64,000 nucleotides of DNA from contig NC_080569.1 of the NCBI RefSeq assembly GCF_030253575.1, positions 5,581,501 to 5,645,500 on the forward strand, given 5' to 3'. Origin of the DNA: Rhododendron vialii (taxonomy: Eukaryota > Streptophyta > Magnoliopsida > Ericales > Ericaceae). How positions within the stretch are numbered: position 1 is the first letter of the stretch; every line of letters starts with the position of its first letter. The translations under genes and the position numbers were made by a program. This document shows, one piece after another, positions 40,976 through 53,200 of this stretch. The notes under the pieces were generated by a model that made no database searches, was not told the origin of the DNA, and saw nothing but the letters and a program-made list of their open reading frames with translations.

Positions 40976-41884
40976 ATGGCCGGTTTTGCGAGGGCGAAGC
41001 GGGTCACCGACCCGCTAAACGACAGAGTCAAGGCTCTGATCGTCGGGAAAGCCGGCCGTGAACCGGTCTACGCCAGCAGCGGGAGCGAGCACGGCTGCGA
41101 GGAGTACTCGCCGTGTCTCTCCGACCTCGTCCACGGCTTCCTTGAGGATGACGCCGGCGGCGGCGGAGGTGTTGGTGAGTCGCCGGATTACGAGTCCGAT
41201 TCCGAGCGCGATCCTTCAATGTGCGATCCGACGGACGTGATCGAGGACCTTGTAAATGCATCTGTCACGATGAACGCAGATTCCTTCAGGAATTCACTAT
41301 CAGCTCACGTGTCCAACGCAGCGACGGCGTTTAAGTTTTCCTCGGTAAAACCTAGCAGATCGGTTCTCCGTCGAGCCGTGATGGCGTCTCTGAGAGAGCT
41401 AGGCTACAATGCGGCGATTTGCAAGACGAAGTGGGAGAGCTCGGGCGGATTAACCGCCGGTAACTACGAATTCATCGACGTCGTCGTCCAACCGGACCCC
41501 GCCACGTCGCAGTCCCACCGTTACTTCATCGACCTCGATTTCGTTGCGGAATTCGAGATCGCGAGGCCTACTGATCGGTACGAGCGTCTGTTGGAGAAGT
41601 TGCCCGGGGTTTTTATCGGGAGGGGTGAAGAGTTGAAGGAGATTGTGAAGGTAATGAGCGACGCGGCGAAGCGGTCTTTGAAGAGCAGAGAGTTGAGCCT
41701 GCCGCCGTGGAGGAAGAACCGGTACATGCAGAACAAGTGGTTTGGCCCGTACCGTCGGACGGTGAATGCGATTCCGGCTAACTCGCCGTCTGTTTTAACG
41801 GGTTTTGCAGTCAAGTGCCGTTCGGTTGGGTTCGACGCCGTTAATGGGCGTTTGTTTTTTCCCGCGACAACTCGTACGAGATAG
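40976..41884 (+). CDS. DUF506 (PD-(D/E)XK nuclease-like) protein
   Basis: Single-exon frame of 302 residues from the Met at 40976 (MAGFARAKRVTDPLNDRVKA). An upstream in-frame Met at 40946 would add ten residues; I prefer 40976 because the family signature starts there. The acidic/glycine stretch (residues 60-85) is variable. The conserved region runs from about 125 to 290: SVLRRAVMASLRELGYNAAI, AGNYEFIDVVV, RYFIDLDFVAEFEIARPT and LPPWRKNRYMQNKW. DUF506 proteins are plant-specific and assigned by structure-based comparison to the PD-(D/E)XK fold; their biochemical activity is not established. The coding region is much more GC-rich than the spacer. Its position between bHLH and PUB9 fits conserved gene order. 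Confidence 0.88.
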   Translation: MAGFARAKRVTDPLNDRVKALIVGKAGREPVYASSGSEHGCEEYSPCLSDLVHGFLEDDAGGGGGVGESPDYESDSERDPSMCDPTDVIEDLVNASVTMNADSFRNSLSAHVSNAATAFKFSSVKPSRSVLRRAVMASLRELGYNAAICKTKWESSGGLTAGNYEFIDVVVQPDPATSQSHRYFIDLDFVAEFEIARPTDRYERLLEKLPGVFIGRGEELKEIVKVMSDAAKRSLKSRELSLPPWRKNRYMQNKWFGPYRRTVNAIPANSPSVLTGFAVKCRSVGFDAVNGRLFFPATTRTR

Positions 41885-43361
41885 GATAGGCGTAGTTTTC
41901 TGTGTACGTTTTAGCGGTTTCAATTGTAAAAGTATTAAAAAATAAAAACGCTGTCGTTTTGTGTTTCCCATGTTACATCATCGTTTCTGGTACGCGGCGA
42001 TTCCACCTCGTCTGTGTAGAAAAGTTATTCGCTGCTGCCCCACCAGTAATTCTGCTAGGAAACGGATCGGAAGCACCAACAGTGCATTCGGCCACGCGGG
42101 TGCTGGAGTCGCTCCGAGTGTTGTACTTCTGTACAAATGATTTGAACTATTCAATAATTAAAAAAAAAAAAAACGTATGGTGTCTCAAAGAATCAGCACA
42201 ATCTACAAATTAAAGGTTAAATTGAGTATCTACAAATATCAAATTCAACTAATTTTTTACAAATTCAATAATTATTTTTTAAAATTATTAAATGACTCAA
42301 ATCATCCATGCCATCAATTTACATCGTCTGCCTCCCTGATCGGTTTGTTTAGACTTTTCTATTGGCGAATAGAAAGCAAAATCTTGAAGGCCCATGGGTC
42401 CCATTTTTGAACGATGACATGTCTTCAATGTTGTTTTTTTTTTTTTTTTTTTTTCACGTCTTTTGATGTGACAGTAATGAAATACAGGGCAATTTTCTGA
42501 CAATAGTTGGTGTGTACTATGTAGTGTGGATGTAAAAATTTTGTGGTGGGGTACGTGTTTGGATAAGGTTATTGTACTGCTCCTAGGATAAGGCCAATGA
42601 CTCTTGCTCACTTGCGAAGGGCCTTCTGTCTTTTCCAGTCCATTTGTTAGTGGTCAAAACGGTCCATTTGTTAAGGGTTTTTTAATGGAAAAATAACTGT
42701 CTAAAACATGTTTTGATAATTAATATCCGTCAATGACAAACTAAGAACATTTGTTAATATTGAAAATATTCTTTACGGGTATTAACTATCGAAACACATC
42801 CTTAGCCGTCACTCTCCCTTTTTTAATTAAATTTCACAAGAGTGAAGGAGATATAGAATGACGAAAGACATAATAGAAGAGGGATTATTATGTAACCATT
42901 ATCCAAGGGTTTATTATTAGTTTTATAATAAGATTTATTTGGGTTGGAGGGATATGGATGAATAATGGCATTTTCTTAAATGAGCATAGCATATCTTTTC
43001 AGATTAGATGATGATAGATTTTCTATCAAAAAAGAAAGTCACTAGTCTTCTCGGATATAGGAGTATAATAACAATTGATCGGAGGACCTTTCAGGCATAT
43101 TCTGATACCTTTGGGGGTTTACTTATTAGTTAAAGACTTTGAGGGTTTACTATTTATTAAAGACTTCCCAACTCTACTTCCATCATTGTCATGGTGGGGC
43201 CTCCCAAGTAATTTTGGAAGAACATATGTGAAAAAATACTTAGAATAGACCGCGCACAAGTTTGTGTGGATATTTTATTTAACTGTATTTTATGCCGTAT
43301 TATGGCTCTCCATCAACAAATTAAAATGTTTGCAAGTCCCGTTTGAAAAAGAATGGTAGGT
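41885..43361. other. DUF506 3' flank and spacer
   Basis: No gene. A T homopolymer of about 21 bases lies at 42434-42454. Otherwise AT-rich with no clear element. Confidence 0.4.
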
Positions 43362-43605
43362 GTCGTTCCGCTTTCTTTTTAAACCTTTTTTTTTTTAAAA
43401 TGTAATTTCAAACGCAAAAATATAATAAAAAGTAAAAAATATTTTTTTAAATTTTTTTAGCACCGTTTAACAGATCTCAATGAAATCTATCAAACTAGAT
43501 TCATATTGGTAGAAAAATTATTTGCATAAATACATAATTTTTGAGCTTGAAATTGCCTTCTTTTTCTAAAAGTTCATTTTCTAAGAAACCAGAACGGAGC
43601 CTTGT
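43362..43605. mobile_element. hAT-like MITE, diverged copy
   Basis: Contains the interior phrases of the GGCCCCGTTCCG family (agcaccgtttaacagatctc, aatttttgagcttgaaattg) and ends ccagaacggagcctt. The left end is weak (tcgttccgctttctt). Confidence 0.5.
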
Positions 43606-43615
43606 TCAGCACTTA

Positions 43616-44885
43616 TATGTGGACTAGTGTATGGCAATGCACGCCATTTTTGGTTATGATGCTAATCGGAACCCTCGTCTTGCATAACTCGTTCTCAGGA
43701 GCTATCTCCACCAAAAAGTGTTACCCAGACAACAACTTAGAGGGGGGTGAATAAGATTGCTAATTAAAAAATTACCAATTAAAAGCTACATAAGCAAATA
43801 ACTAATTAGCAAATATAATGAGAGAGATAAGAAGTGCAAAACCAGTTTATAGTGATTTGGTCTGAATTTGTTCACGGTCCAACCTACTCCACTTCTCTCT
43901 CAAGTAATCGCTTAAAGGTTCCCCTAATAAAAATAGAATTACACCAATACGCCTTGCGGGTGCTTACAATTACTGTCGTTCCTAGCTTTTCGGAGGAACG
44001 ACAGTACTAGTGTTTGATTTCTCAAACACTTTAATCTCTCAAAAGATAATAAAATTTGTAGCTCACAATTACAACACTCCTCAAAGAGTAGATATGACAA
44101 TTTTTGCTCACAAATCTCTCAAAGTAATTGTATGAAAAATGAAGAATAAGAGAGGGTGAAAATTGGTCTTGTAATGCTCTGAGTATTTTCTCTATTGTAG
44201 CTTGGTGGTTCTATGTCTTGCAGCTGATGAACCTCTTCCATTATATAGCTTGAATATTTGAACCGTTGGAAACATTTCTTTTGAGCAGAAATCTTCTAGC
44301 AAAAGGCTAGATCTTCATTAAATATTTAAATGCAATAGAAATACGTTGAGCTGTACATCTTCAACAGATCTTGATTTGCAACGTTCTCGAGGCTTAAATG
44401 CGCAACTCCAAGGTCAACAATGGTGAGCTGAACCAAAACTGCAGAAACTACTGGTTGTCCACTTGTCTCTACTTTGCAAAAAAATAAATTCTAGAGTCTT
44501 CTAACTTTTTCTTTTATTTGACCGAATAGGATGACTATATAAACAGCCAAAACCAGTAAGGACCAAAGTCATAAAATAGGTTGGCCAAGATTTATTTGTC
44601 ATGCTAAAAGACAACTACGAGCCAGGGGACTTATCTTTCCTAGAAAAGATTTGTACACAAACTGATCATGCATATTGTTTTGTCCAGGTCAGAGATTTTA
44701 ATAACTTCAATTTTAACATTGCTTTTTAAGAAATCAATTATGCCAAAAATATAATCAAAATCAATTATTTCTAACATAACTCGTATGTGGACTAGTATAT
44801 GGCAATGCACGCCATTTTTGATTATGATGCTAATGGGAACCCTCGTCTTGCATAACTCGTTCTCAGGAGCTATCTCCACCCAAAA
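43616..44885 (+). repeat. Pair of 103-bp direct repeats flanking a 1-kb segment
   Basis: The block starting tatgtggactagtRtatggc and ending gagctatctccacc occurs at 43616-43719 and 44783-44885 with about six differences. Between them lies a segment starting acaacttagaggggggtgaa, a phrase familiar from plant copia-type LTR regions, with a possible tata box (attatatagcttg, about 44240). Right after the first repeat comes TGTTA and just before the second comes TAACA, which could be LTR termini, but no 5-base target duplication is visible. A solo LTR, a small TRIM-like element or a local duplication are all possible. Confidence 0.5.
43971..44006. repeat. Perfect 13-bp hairpin
   Basis: tactgtcgttcct (43971-43983) and aggaacgacagta (43994-44006) pair perfectly around a 10-base loop, inside the LTR-like segment. 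Confidence 0.85.
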
Positions 44886-45034
44886 GGTTTATATCATTCA
44901 ATGTTAAAGTGAATCACTGCGTCAAATTAGGATGCCTACTAGATACATGTAAATTAGGTTATCCGAGGAAGATTAAAAAACGGTTTATAAACGTAATTAT
45001 GATTTTAAAAACAAACGGTGTATAATTGCACTTA

Positions 45035-45276
45035 GACCCCGTTCCAGAAACCTTCTTAAAAAATAAGCAGCTTATTTCACATTTTCAAACTCAAAAATAA
45101 TGTAAATGAAAAATAATTTTTTAATTTTTTTCACACCGTATTAAATATCTTGATGAGATCTATTAAACAAGATCTATATTGCCAGGAAAATTACTGGCGT
45201 AAACACATTATTTTTGAGTTTGAAATTGCTTTCTTAAAAAATAAATACTTATTTTACGTTCCGGAACGGGGCCTTA
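45035..45276. mobile_element. hAT-like MITE, GGCCCCGTTCCG family
   Basis: The left end gaccccgttccagaaacctt pairs with the right end acgttccggaacggggcc. The interior has inverted sub-repeats (ttcaaactcaaaaataatgt against acattatttttgagtttgaa). About 240 bp, non-coding. Confidence 0.7.
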
Positions 45277-45489
45277 GAATATCATGGGTCATTTTGTGGG
45301 TAAGGGTTTATACTGAGAAGATCAATAAGCCAACAAGCCAATCAGCAGTTGTGCAAGAAAGGCAGGCCTAAATTTAATGGGCCTCACGGACCTTATCAGC
45401 CCAAACAACAAATTCAGAAACATTTGAATCATGAAGCCAAGCCCATGGGAGATATTTCGAAGCCTGAAATAAAAAGGTCACCGATCTAA

Positions 45490-46060
45490 CAGCATCCACA
45501 ATGTAATAATTAAAGGCGAATAATCAAAACTTGTCACATTAGATTTTGATTATCCATTTAAAAGTTATTAAAATTAGCAATGTCAAGTCTCACATTATTT
45601 ATTTTTTGCCCATAATCAAAATGAGTTGGAAAAAATTCAAATCTAACGGTCAGTTTTTTTCTTCTTGATCTAATAATCTATATTGAATGGCATTCTAGTC
45701 AAATACTGTAAGTGAAAGTGGAGAACATTTGTTAAAATTCATAAAGTGATCAATATTGTTAAATGCACAACCACTTGCCAAAGTGGAGAGTGAGTTTCAC
45801 CTACCAATAAAGCATTTGTTTTATGTAGAGTGATCTTCACTTTTCTATGATGTTTATACTTGATTAAGAAGATGTGAGATCCAATAAATTTGATTATTGG
45901 CAAAAAGTTGCTAGTTTTGATTATCCAAATGCCCAAATTTGATGAGTTGCTAAGAGATTGCTAAATTTGATCATTACAATATGAGCACTTTTTTAAGCAC
46001 ATATTGCTAATTTTAGTAACGTTTTGGTTTTAATTACTCCGTATTATATTGTGGATGCTC
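45490..46060. mobile_element. Harbinger/Tourist-like MITE
   Basis: The ends cagcatccacaatgtaataa and ttatattgtggatgctc are inverted and flanked by TAA on both sides. Length about 571 bp. GAGCATCCACAAT-type ends are widespread in plant Tourist elements. Confidence 0.7.
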
Positions 46061-46311
46061 TAATCCCTACTCTAATCTAAGAGATGATGAGGAAGGAACA
46101 AGCTCAGTGTCAAAAATCCTTTGTGCTGAGAGATTTTTCGGCCGTTGAATTTAAAAAAAAAATTACACAATTCGACTTCTGAAAAAATCTCTCGACACAA
46201 AAGTTTTTGGAACAGAAGAGATCGGACTTGAAGAAACCTTCTTCTCATCTGTTAAGCTCTCTTCAAAGCTGGCCAACCTGGAACCATGTCCGTACTGTGG
46301 CCAGTGGGGTC

Positions 46312-46533
46312 GAAAAGTTTTTCAGTGCTGGGTGGACACAGGTCACACGGTGCCGAGCACCATTTTGGCCATTTAAATGTATTTTGAATTGTCCAAATCT
46401 ATTTGGATAATTTTAATGTATAATTATCAAAACACTCCCTTAAATCCAAATAGATCTGAACCATTCAAAATATGTTTGGATTGTCGAGATGCGTGCTCGA
46501 CATCATGTGGCCACCCGGCACTGAAAAATTTCT
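46312..46533. mobile_element. Mutator-like MITE (GAAATTTTT family, copy 2)
   Basis: The ends gaaaagtttttcagtgctgg and ccggcactgaaaaatttct are inverted repeats of about 28 bases. cagtggggtc is repeated exactly outside both ends (46302-46311 and 46534-46543), a 9-10 base target-site duplication. A second inner inverted pair (tccaaatctatttgga/tccaaatagatctga) is present. 222 bp. Confidence 0.78.
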
Positions 46534-47754
46534 CAGTGGGGTCTCATAATCTTGACGTGTCATTTGCACAGATCCCGGTATTTATTTTAGTCTTCTTCAT
46601 TTAATCTGGGCGTCCGGACAATAGAGGTGCCATTGATACAAAAAAATAAGCTCAATCTGGTATCAATTAGGATGTGTACGAAATGTCCAACTTTATCCAA
46701 AAATTCAAGCTTAAATTCTAAAGCAAAGTTGGAAGTTTAGTAAACGTTTTTATCGATACTAGATTGAGCTTATTTTTTGAAAGGACCGTTAGCAAAATAT
46801 TTTAAACAACATGAGTGGTTTCGATAATTTATTTGGGACCCGAAACGGGCCCAAAAGACGTATATGCGTGATGTATGTACATGAACATATGTACTTATAG
46901 ACTTTCCGATCCAGAATATGCTAGTATCCACGTTGATGAGTTGCATGCCGATTGCCGACAACTGCTCCTCTGGCTTCCCCATGTCCCGCCAAATACTACT
47001 CTACCCTAACGAGTAACTACTGATATATACTCCTAAATTGGTTCATGTTGCTTCTTTTTTAACTATTGAAAAGTACATCATTTTATCCTCTCTCTCTCTC
47101 TCTCTTGTCACATTTTATACATCAGCGGAATTTGGAGGAGTTAGTTAGTAAATTAGTTCACAGAAGATTCAAAGGCTGTCTATCCATAGCACTAAACTCC
47201 GGTTGCGCCCCCATGGGTCTCGAACTCTCACCTTCACTGGGGAGATCAATGAGACAAATCAATAGTTATGAACCATCAATTCATCATTTGTTTGAGCCGG
47301 CCGGCCCCCAATTAATCCAATCCAATCCAATCCAAACCTTATCTTGTGCAGCTCTCGACCACATGATGGTAGGGTTCCATCCAATTTCAAGCTGATTCTA
47401 GCTGTGTCCCATAGTCCATGACTAGCTAATTCTATCCATTCTGTAATACCAGTAGTACACTACACATTTTCTTCAATATGCATGATTGCGGATCGAGAAG
47501 ATATGTGTGGTGGCCATTCCGAGATTCCATGATCTCTTCTCTGGATTCATGTTAAACTGTCTACTGAAGTAGTACTTAAAAGACAGCCATGGTACCACAT
47601 TTGTTTGCATATATCGATCACATTACTTTAAAGTACACATGCACCACATACGCCAAAAACTACGTCACTCAAATCTCAACTAAGCCTTGCATAAAATTCC
47701 CAAGAGATTGACCGAGGGGTTAATCTCAGGTGGAAAGTGCGAACTACCTACGTA
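46534..47754. other. Intergenic, no gene recognised
   Basis: Includes an imperfect inverted pair (ataagctcaatctggtatca near 46650, tagattgagcttattttttg near 46760) that may be another small MITE. A tRNA-like reverse B box (gggtctcgaactctcacc) lies at about 47215. No coding gene. Confidence 0.45.
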
Positions 47755-48156
47755 TAGGGCTGCAAATGAACCGAGTCGCTCGCAAGCGGCTCGTGACTCA
47801 GCTCGCTAACGGCTCGTTCGAGCTCGGTTCATCAAGCAAATGAACGAGCTCGAGCCACTTGATGCTTGGATCGTTGAGCTCGCGAGCTGCCATATACAGT
47901 ACATACATATACCAAACGAGCCATTCGAGCCGAGCTCGAGCTTACATATACATATATCTATATATATGTATACATACATATACCGAACGAGCCATTCGTG
48001 CCGAGCCGAGCCGAGCTCGAGCTTTTGAATATATGTTCGAGCCGAGTCCGAGCCCACATATTTCAGCTTGATTCGAGCTCGAGCCGAGCTCGAGCTGAGG
48101 AAAACTAAGGCGAGCCGAGCTCGAGCAAGGCAAAACTCGGCTCGTTTGCAGCCCTA
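47755..48156. mobile_element. hAT-like fold-back MITE made of GAGCTCGAGC words
   Basis: The ends tagggctgcaaatgaaccga and ctcggctcgtttgcagcccta are inverted. cctacgta (47747-47754) and cctatgta (48157-48164) flank it, an 8-base hAT-type duplication with one mismatch. The body is dominated by self-complementary gagctcgagc/ggctcg words and two similar blocks (atacatataccRaacgagcc). Reading frames through it are spurious. Confidence 0.78.
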
Positions 48157-48813
48157 CCTATGTACGTGTTATCCTTTCTTTTAAGACCAGTCCATACGGG
48201 GTTTTGCCCCCACTTTTTTTTAATTTTTTAAAAAAGAAGAAGATCGTTGTCGTTGATAACATAAAAAGAATATCTGAAGATCGAATTACAGATATACAAT
48301 ACCCTCGTGAAGAACACAGAGGGGAATGCCGCATGCACCCAACTCAACCTAATAACTCTGTAAACAAATCCGGGGAGACTATTAAAGCACACTTATATAA
48401 CAATGATAGAAGCGATTGTCTACACGGGAGGTGAATGTTCGTAAACCGTTACGGGGTAAGTTGTCATTTCTGATCATTTCTATCCCACAACAAACGATCT
48501 AGGACGCTTCTACCGAAAAGGCCAATTGCAACGATCACACTCCACCAAAGAAGGCCGTCCGGTTCGATCCAAGAAGCTACTGTCCAGAAACGCTAGCGCT
48601 GGCAAGCTCATAGCACAAGAATGAGCTAGACCTGATCCTTCATTGTCACGAGCACAAACTTTAAATGGTCCATCTGCTAATTGACTCTGGAATTAGTCCT
48701 GCACAGATTAAAAAGAAAATTGAGCCCCACACAACATACTATTGAATTGGATTGGGTAAAGTATCACCTTGAAAACATATCAAAACGTGGCAGACAAATA
48801 CAGTTACTCCATG
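48157..48813. other. Intergenic, no gene recognised
   Basis: A non-repetitive stretch at about 48230-48660 has less biased composition, but I could not assign any coding exon. Confidence 0.4.
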
Positions 48814-49059
48814 ATTACTCCATCCGTTCCGCAAAGTTAATTTATTTATATATGAAATGACCTCTAATTTTCACGTAAAATCATAAAGTATTGTTGTACG
48901 TACTTAATTTTAAAATTTTCTTTGTACCAAATTAAAGATCTGTTCTCCAAATTGGTGAAAAACTTTTAAAAAAATTATACACAAAAGTGCTTTTATGTTT
49001 ATTTTAAAAATTGAATGTTTTTCCATAGACTAAACTTTGGGACATTAGGGAATAAAGTA
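48814..49059. mobile_element. Stowaway-like MITE, degenerate
   Basis: The left end ttactccatccgttccgca resembles the ctccNtccgtcc start of Stowaway elements. The right end (aaactttgggacattaggga) is its worn complement. About 246 bp. Confidence 0.45.
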
Positions 49060-49569
49060 GATAGTAAAAAGGCCGATATTGGGTCCTTATTTGGACTTTT
49101 CAGACCCATATCTGTATCTTTTATGTTAAACTTTTATCTTTGGCTTAACCTTTAAGTAACAAATTTAAAAGGTTTTGACCTTAATTAAAAAGGGCAATAA
49201 TTGCTTGGTAATGTGTGGCAGAGGAAGTTTGCACGTAAAAAGGACTAGTATTATACAGTAGTACGTTACTAAAGAGAGGCAGCGGACAACATTAGTGCTC
49301 TTTAACACAATAATCCTTTTTAATATTCCCACTAATATTACAGTTAGTGCCTTCTTGTAAAACAAAAGTAAAGCATTTTTTTTATTGTGTTAAAAAAAAA
49401 CAATTTAATGATCAAAATTGTTTATATTTCATAACTTCTGTCAAAAAATAAAAATCATACTACTTAAAAGTTATGTTCATCAAATATTAATCTGTAATTT
49501 TCCTTCCACTCCTGTTTTCTTTCGTCGGAAAAATTCCTGAACAAATGTGATTCAAAAATAATCTAATTA
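49060..49569. other. Intergenic, nothing recognised
   Basis: AT-rich spacer. Confidence 0.4.
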
Positions 49570-49725
49570 AGGAAAATGATTTTGGCACTCTAAATATTGA
49601 TAATCACACTTCAGTATTAATTTGTCCTTAAAGTGTTCGTGTTGTGTATATTTTGAACACTTAAAAGTTAAAAATTCATATTGGAGTGTGATTATTAAAA
49701 AATAGAGTGCCAAAATCGATTATTC
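49570..49725. mobile_element. Short Mutator-like MITE (GATTTTGGCACTC family, copy 3)
   Basis: The ends ggaaaatgattttggcactc and gagtgccaaaatcgattatt are inverted, with inner pairing attgataatcacactt against gtgtgattatt. The flanks aatctaatt/aatctaaaa are a possible worn duplication. Confidence 0.7.
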
Positions 49726-50024
49726 AATCTAAAATGATTTTCAATTTTTGACATGGCATGACTAATTATCAATCAATCCTTGCGTGTCAAAAGGCGTCTT
49801 AATAGTTAATCACGCAAATGAACTGTAGTCAAACCAGCTTAAATTCATTCTTAAAACAAAACAAATTGAAGAAAAAGTAGAACCGGTTGCAGGTAATCCT
49901 TGCTCTCTATCTTTCAATCAAAAAAAAAAGAAGAAGAAGCAATGCATGAGGAGTCGTAAGCAAGCTTTTCCTCAGCCAGCTGTTTGCCGGATTTCGTGAT
50001 TGCGTACATCGCGGGCCACCGGGG

Positions 50025-50099
<75 letters not shown>

Positions 50100-50907
50100 C
50101 ATGAGGGTTTCGTAGATAACCCCTCATGTATTTGGATTTTTAACTCGCATCCCTTCTCCGAATTTCGTTTGTAATGCAAGAAGTATGTCCCATATTGTCA
50201 TTTATGACCAACTTAGGTCCCCCTTTACATAACCCCTTGATAAACGTTCAGGGATAAATATTACTCCTTCCGTCCTATTCAAGTTACTGTTGGGTGGAAG
50301 CCCAGCCCTAGGGCAAGGCCCAGAAGGCCTTGGCTTGGGCCTCCAAAATTTGGGCCCAAAAGTATTTTGTTGGATCAGTAGTAAGACGATTCCATATCTT
50401 AATGAATGTTCCGAATTTGAATTTTGGCAAAATATTTTTATTTTGAAGTGTTTTTTTGCAAAAAATAAAATAAAAAAATCAAGCTATACAGTTATAGTTG
50501 TTGTGACTCGAACCGAGATCAAAGAGGATACAAGGCAACCACTTAAGCTGTCGGAACCAAAGCATGTAACATGCTCAATATAGACCAAAATACTTATATA
50601 ATAAACATTTATATTATTGTTATTTAATTTTAAAAATATGTAGGATCCCACCCAAAAATTTCGCTTAGAGCTTCCAAATACCTTGAACTGGCCTTGATTG
50701 GGTGTGAAGGGTACTACTATCCTCGTTCTTTTGCTTGGGTGTAAATTCAACTACGATCTGTGAAAGGTGTCCATCTGTAGGCTTTAAAAGATACATGGGG
50801 TCATGTAAAAACTACCAATTGTTGAGGGGTGTCTGTTTCATGCTCCTTTGCACTTTGCAGTGTCAAGGGCGTGTGTATCTCTGTGCGTGTATATCTATAT
50901 AGACTAT

Positions 50908-50947
<40 letters not shown>

Positions 50948-51042
50948 AAGCCGAAGAAAAACTGAAACAGAGCAAGCACACTGTCATTTACCCCCACACG
51001 GCTACGCCAACAATAAGTAGCACAATTCGACGGTAATTCCTA
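49726..51042 (+). other. PUB9 upstream region with CT and GA microsatellites
   Basis: A (CT)n tract lies at 50031-50095 and a (GA)n tract at 50911-50942, about 100 bases before the PUB9 start, so the latter is probably in its 5' leader. A stretch at 50270-50660 starts like a Stowaway end (ttactccttccgtcc). A B-box-like gtgactcgaaccgag occurs near 50504. No other gene. Confidence 0.55.
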
Positions 51043-53200
51043 ATGGCGAAAACGGGGGTATTCGACGGGGATCCGACGATGATAACGAAGGCGTCGGAGT
51101 TGAAGAAGGAGCTGCAGAGACTGGTCAGGGCAATCGTGGACAACGACGATTCCAACGCGGAGACCATCGATCGAGCCACCCAGACGCTGCGTGCACTCAA
51201 GGAGGTGAAATCCAAGACAAGGGTTTCTCTCAGAAAACCGAGTTACGATGGGGGCTTGTTGAGTTGCTGTCCAGAGGAGTTTCGGTGCCCTATTTCCAGT
51301 GAGCTCATGAGAGATCCTGTTATTGTCTCCACTGGTCAGGTCCGTATTCTCTTCCAATTAGTTTCGTTCCTTGCAAATTTCCCCCCATAAGTTTTTGTAA
51401 TTTTTCAAGGGGTATTGTGTTGATAGAGCTGTTTAATTTGGTTTCGTTCTATTTTCGAGCAATGCTAGTAATTGCTGAGCACACAACTTTTAAAAAACAA
51501 CTCTAGATACAACCGGACCGTTTGATATACATGGGTCCACATGTATCGAATGGTTGTGTTGCGGCCGGAGTTGTGTTTCAGAGTTGTGTCCGTAGAGTTT
51601 CTGATTTCATTCGGTTATTTTTGTGTTCTTTATTTTTAAAATTTTCTTTATCAAGCGGGGGAAAAAGTAAAGGTTAAAAACTACTTGTACTGTTTAAGGA
51701 AGTGCTGCTCTGTAGTTGGAAATATGGAATTCGAATTTTTTTCCGTCTGTATTTGTAAGTTAAATCTCTTGATTAACCCCTAATCCGTGACCTCTCAGCT
51801 TCAATGATGGAGAAGATAACGATGTGTACTTACCTTTTAATGGTTATTAGTTATCAACTATTGCTGAAAGATTCAGTTAAGCTACTCTACAAGGATTTGG
51901 GTTCTCCATTTAACCAGATTTAATACTGTGACGTTGATAACTTTTGTCTTTTGTTTATTTACCCAGTAAAGGAAAACTTATTTGTCTTTAATATATTGAG
52001 AATTGTGTATTCTGCATTTTCATTTGTTCATTGAGGTATGTTTGTTCATAACCTGAACTTCTTTGTTTATGGATTTGGTTGGTTTCTCTAACTTGAATTT
52101 CCCTAATATTTCAGACGTATGATAGACCATTTATCCAGAGATGGTTGAAATCGGGGCACCGGACATGCCCTCGAACTCAACAAGTCCTCTCACACACCCT
52201 CCTTACGCCTAACCTTTTGATTCGCGAAATGATATCACAATGGTGTAAAAGTCATGAGATGCAATTGCCAGACCCAACTCAGTATTCCAATGAGGATGGA
52301 TTAACAGAAGCCGATCGAGACCATTTCATTTCTTTGCTCGAGAAAATGTCCTCGACTCTGTCCGAACAGAAGGAAGCTGCAAGGGAATTGCGGTTGTTGA
52401 CAAAGAGGATGCCTTCTTTTCGGGCACTCTTTTCCGAATCTATGGACGCAATACCTCAGCTGCTCAATCCTCTCTCTCAAAACAGGTCTCAAATCGACCT
52501 TCACCCGGAGCTCCAAGAAGACCTAATCACAACGCTTTTGAATCTATCAATCCACGACAACAACAAGAAGTTTGTTGCGGAGACTCCAATGGTTATCTCT
52601 CTTGTTATAGATGCACTGAGATCTGGGACAATAGAAACGAGAAGCAATGCGGCTGCAACCCTCTTCACATTGTCAGCTTTGGACTCAAATAAGGCGCTTA
52701 TTGGAAAATCCGGTGCCCTGAAATCCCTAATAGACCTTTTAGAAGAAGGGCATCCACTAGCTATGAAAGATGTTGCCTCGGCAGTTTTTAACCTATGTAT
52801 TATCCAGGAGAACAAGGCAAGCGCCGTGAGGGATGGCGCAGTGAGAGTGATTTTAAAGAAGATCGCGAATCGTATCCATGTGGATGAGCTATTGGCTATC
52901 CTTGCAATTCTTTCAAGCAATCCGAAGGCGGTTGAGGAAATGGGAGAGCTTGGGGGTGTTCCTTGTTTGCTCAGTGTAATTAGGGAGAGCTTGTGTCCTC
53001 GAAACAAAGAGAATTGCATTGCGATCCTCCATACAATTTGTTTCAACGACCGAACCAAGTGGAAGGAGATGAGGGAAGAAGAGACTACTTATGGGACTAT
53101 CTCTCAGCTTGCACAAAATGGGACTTTGAGGGCGAAGAGGAAGGCCAGTGGCATTCTTGAGAGATTGAATAGAATTGTCAATCTTACCCATACTGCGTAA
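51043..53200 (+). CDS. PUB9: U-box/ARM-repeat E3 ubiquitin ligase, PUB9-like
   Basis: Two exons, 51043-51339 and 52115-53200, joined in frame at STGQ/TYDRPF, encode 460 residues; I recall the same length for Arabidopsis PUB9. The U-box spans about 75-148: CCPEEFRCPISSELMRDPVI, then TYDRPFIQRWLKSGHRTCP. This RING-like fold uses hydrogen bonds instead of zinc to recruit an E2. From about 180 to the end are Armadillo repeats (TTLLNLSIHDNNKKFV, AAATLFTLSALDSNKALIGK, ASAVFNLCIIQENKASAVRD) that would bind substrates or receptor kinases. The intron interrupts the U-box and carries a small MITE. A GA tract precedes the gene. The next gene downstream, CHIP, is also a U-box ligase but of an unrelated architecture. 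Confidence 0.93.
51477..51592. mobile_element. Small imperfect fold-back element in PUB9 intron
   Basis: gagcacacaacttttaaaaa/acaactctagatacaaccgg faces gcggccggagttgtg/ttcagagttgtgtccg as imperfect inverted repeats around atacatgggtccacatgtat. No target duplication identified. Confidence 0.5.

Noticed and set aside
41028-41261. Arginine-rich frame opposite the DUF506 gene
   Set aside because: Shadow of a GC-rich coding exon on the other strand.
47806-48133. Several overlapping frames on both strands
   Set aside because: All fall in the self-complementary hAT-like element and show only repeat-derived residues.
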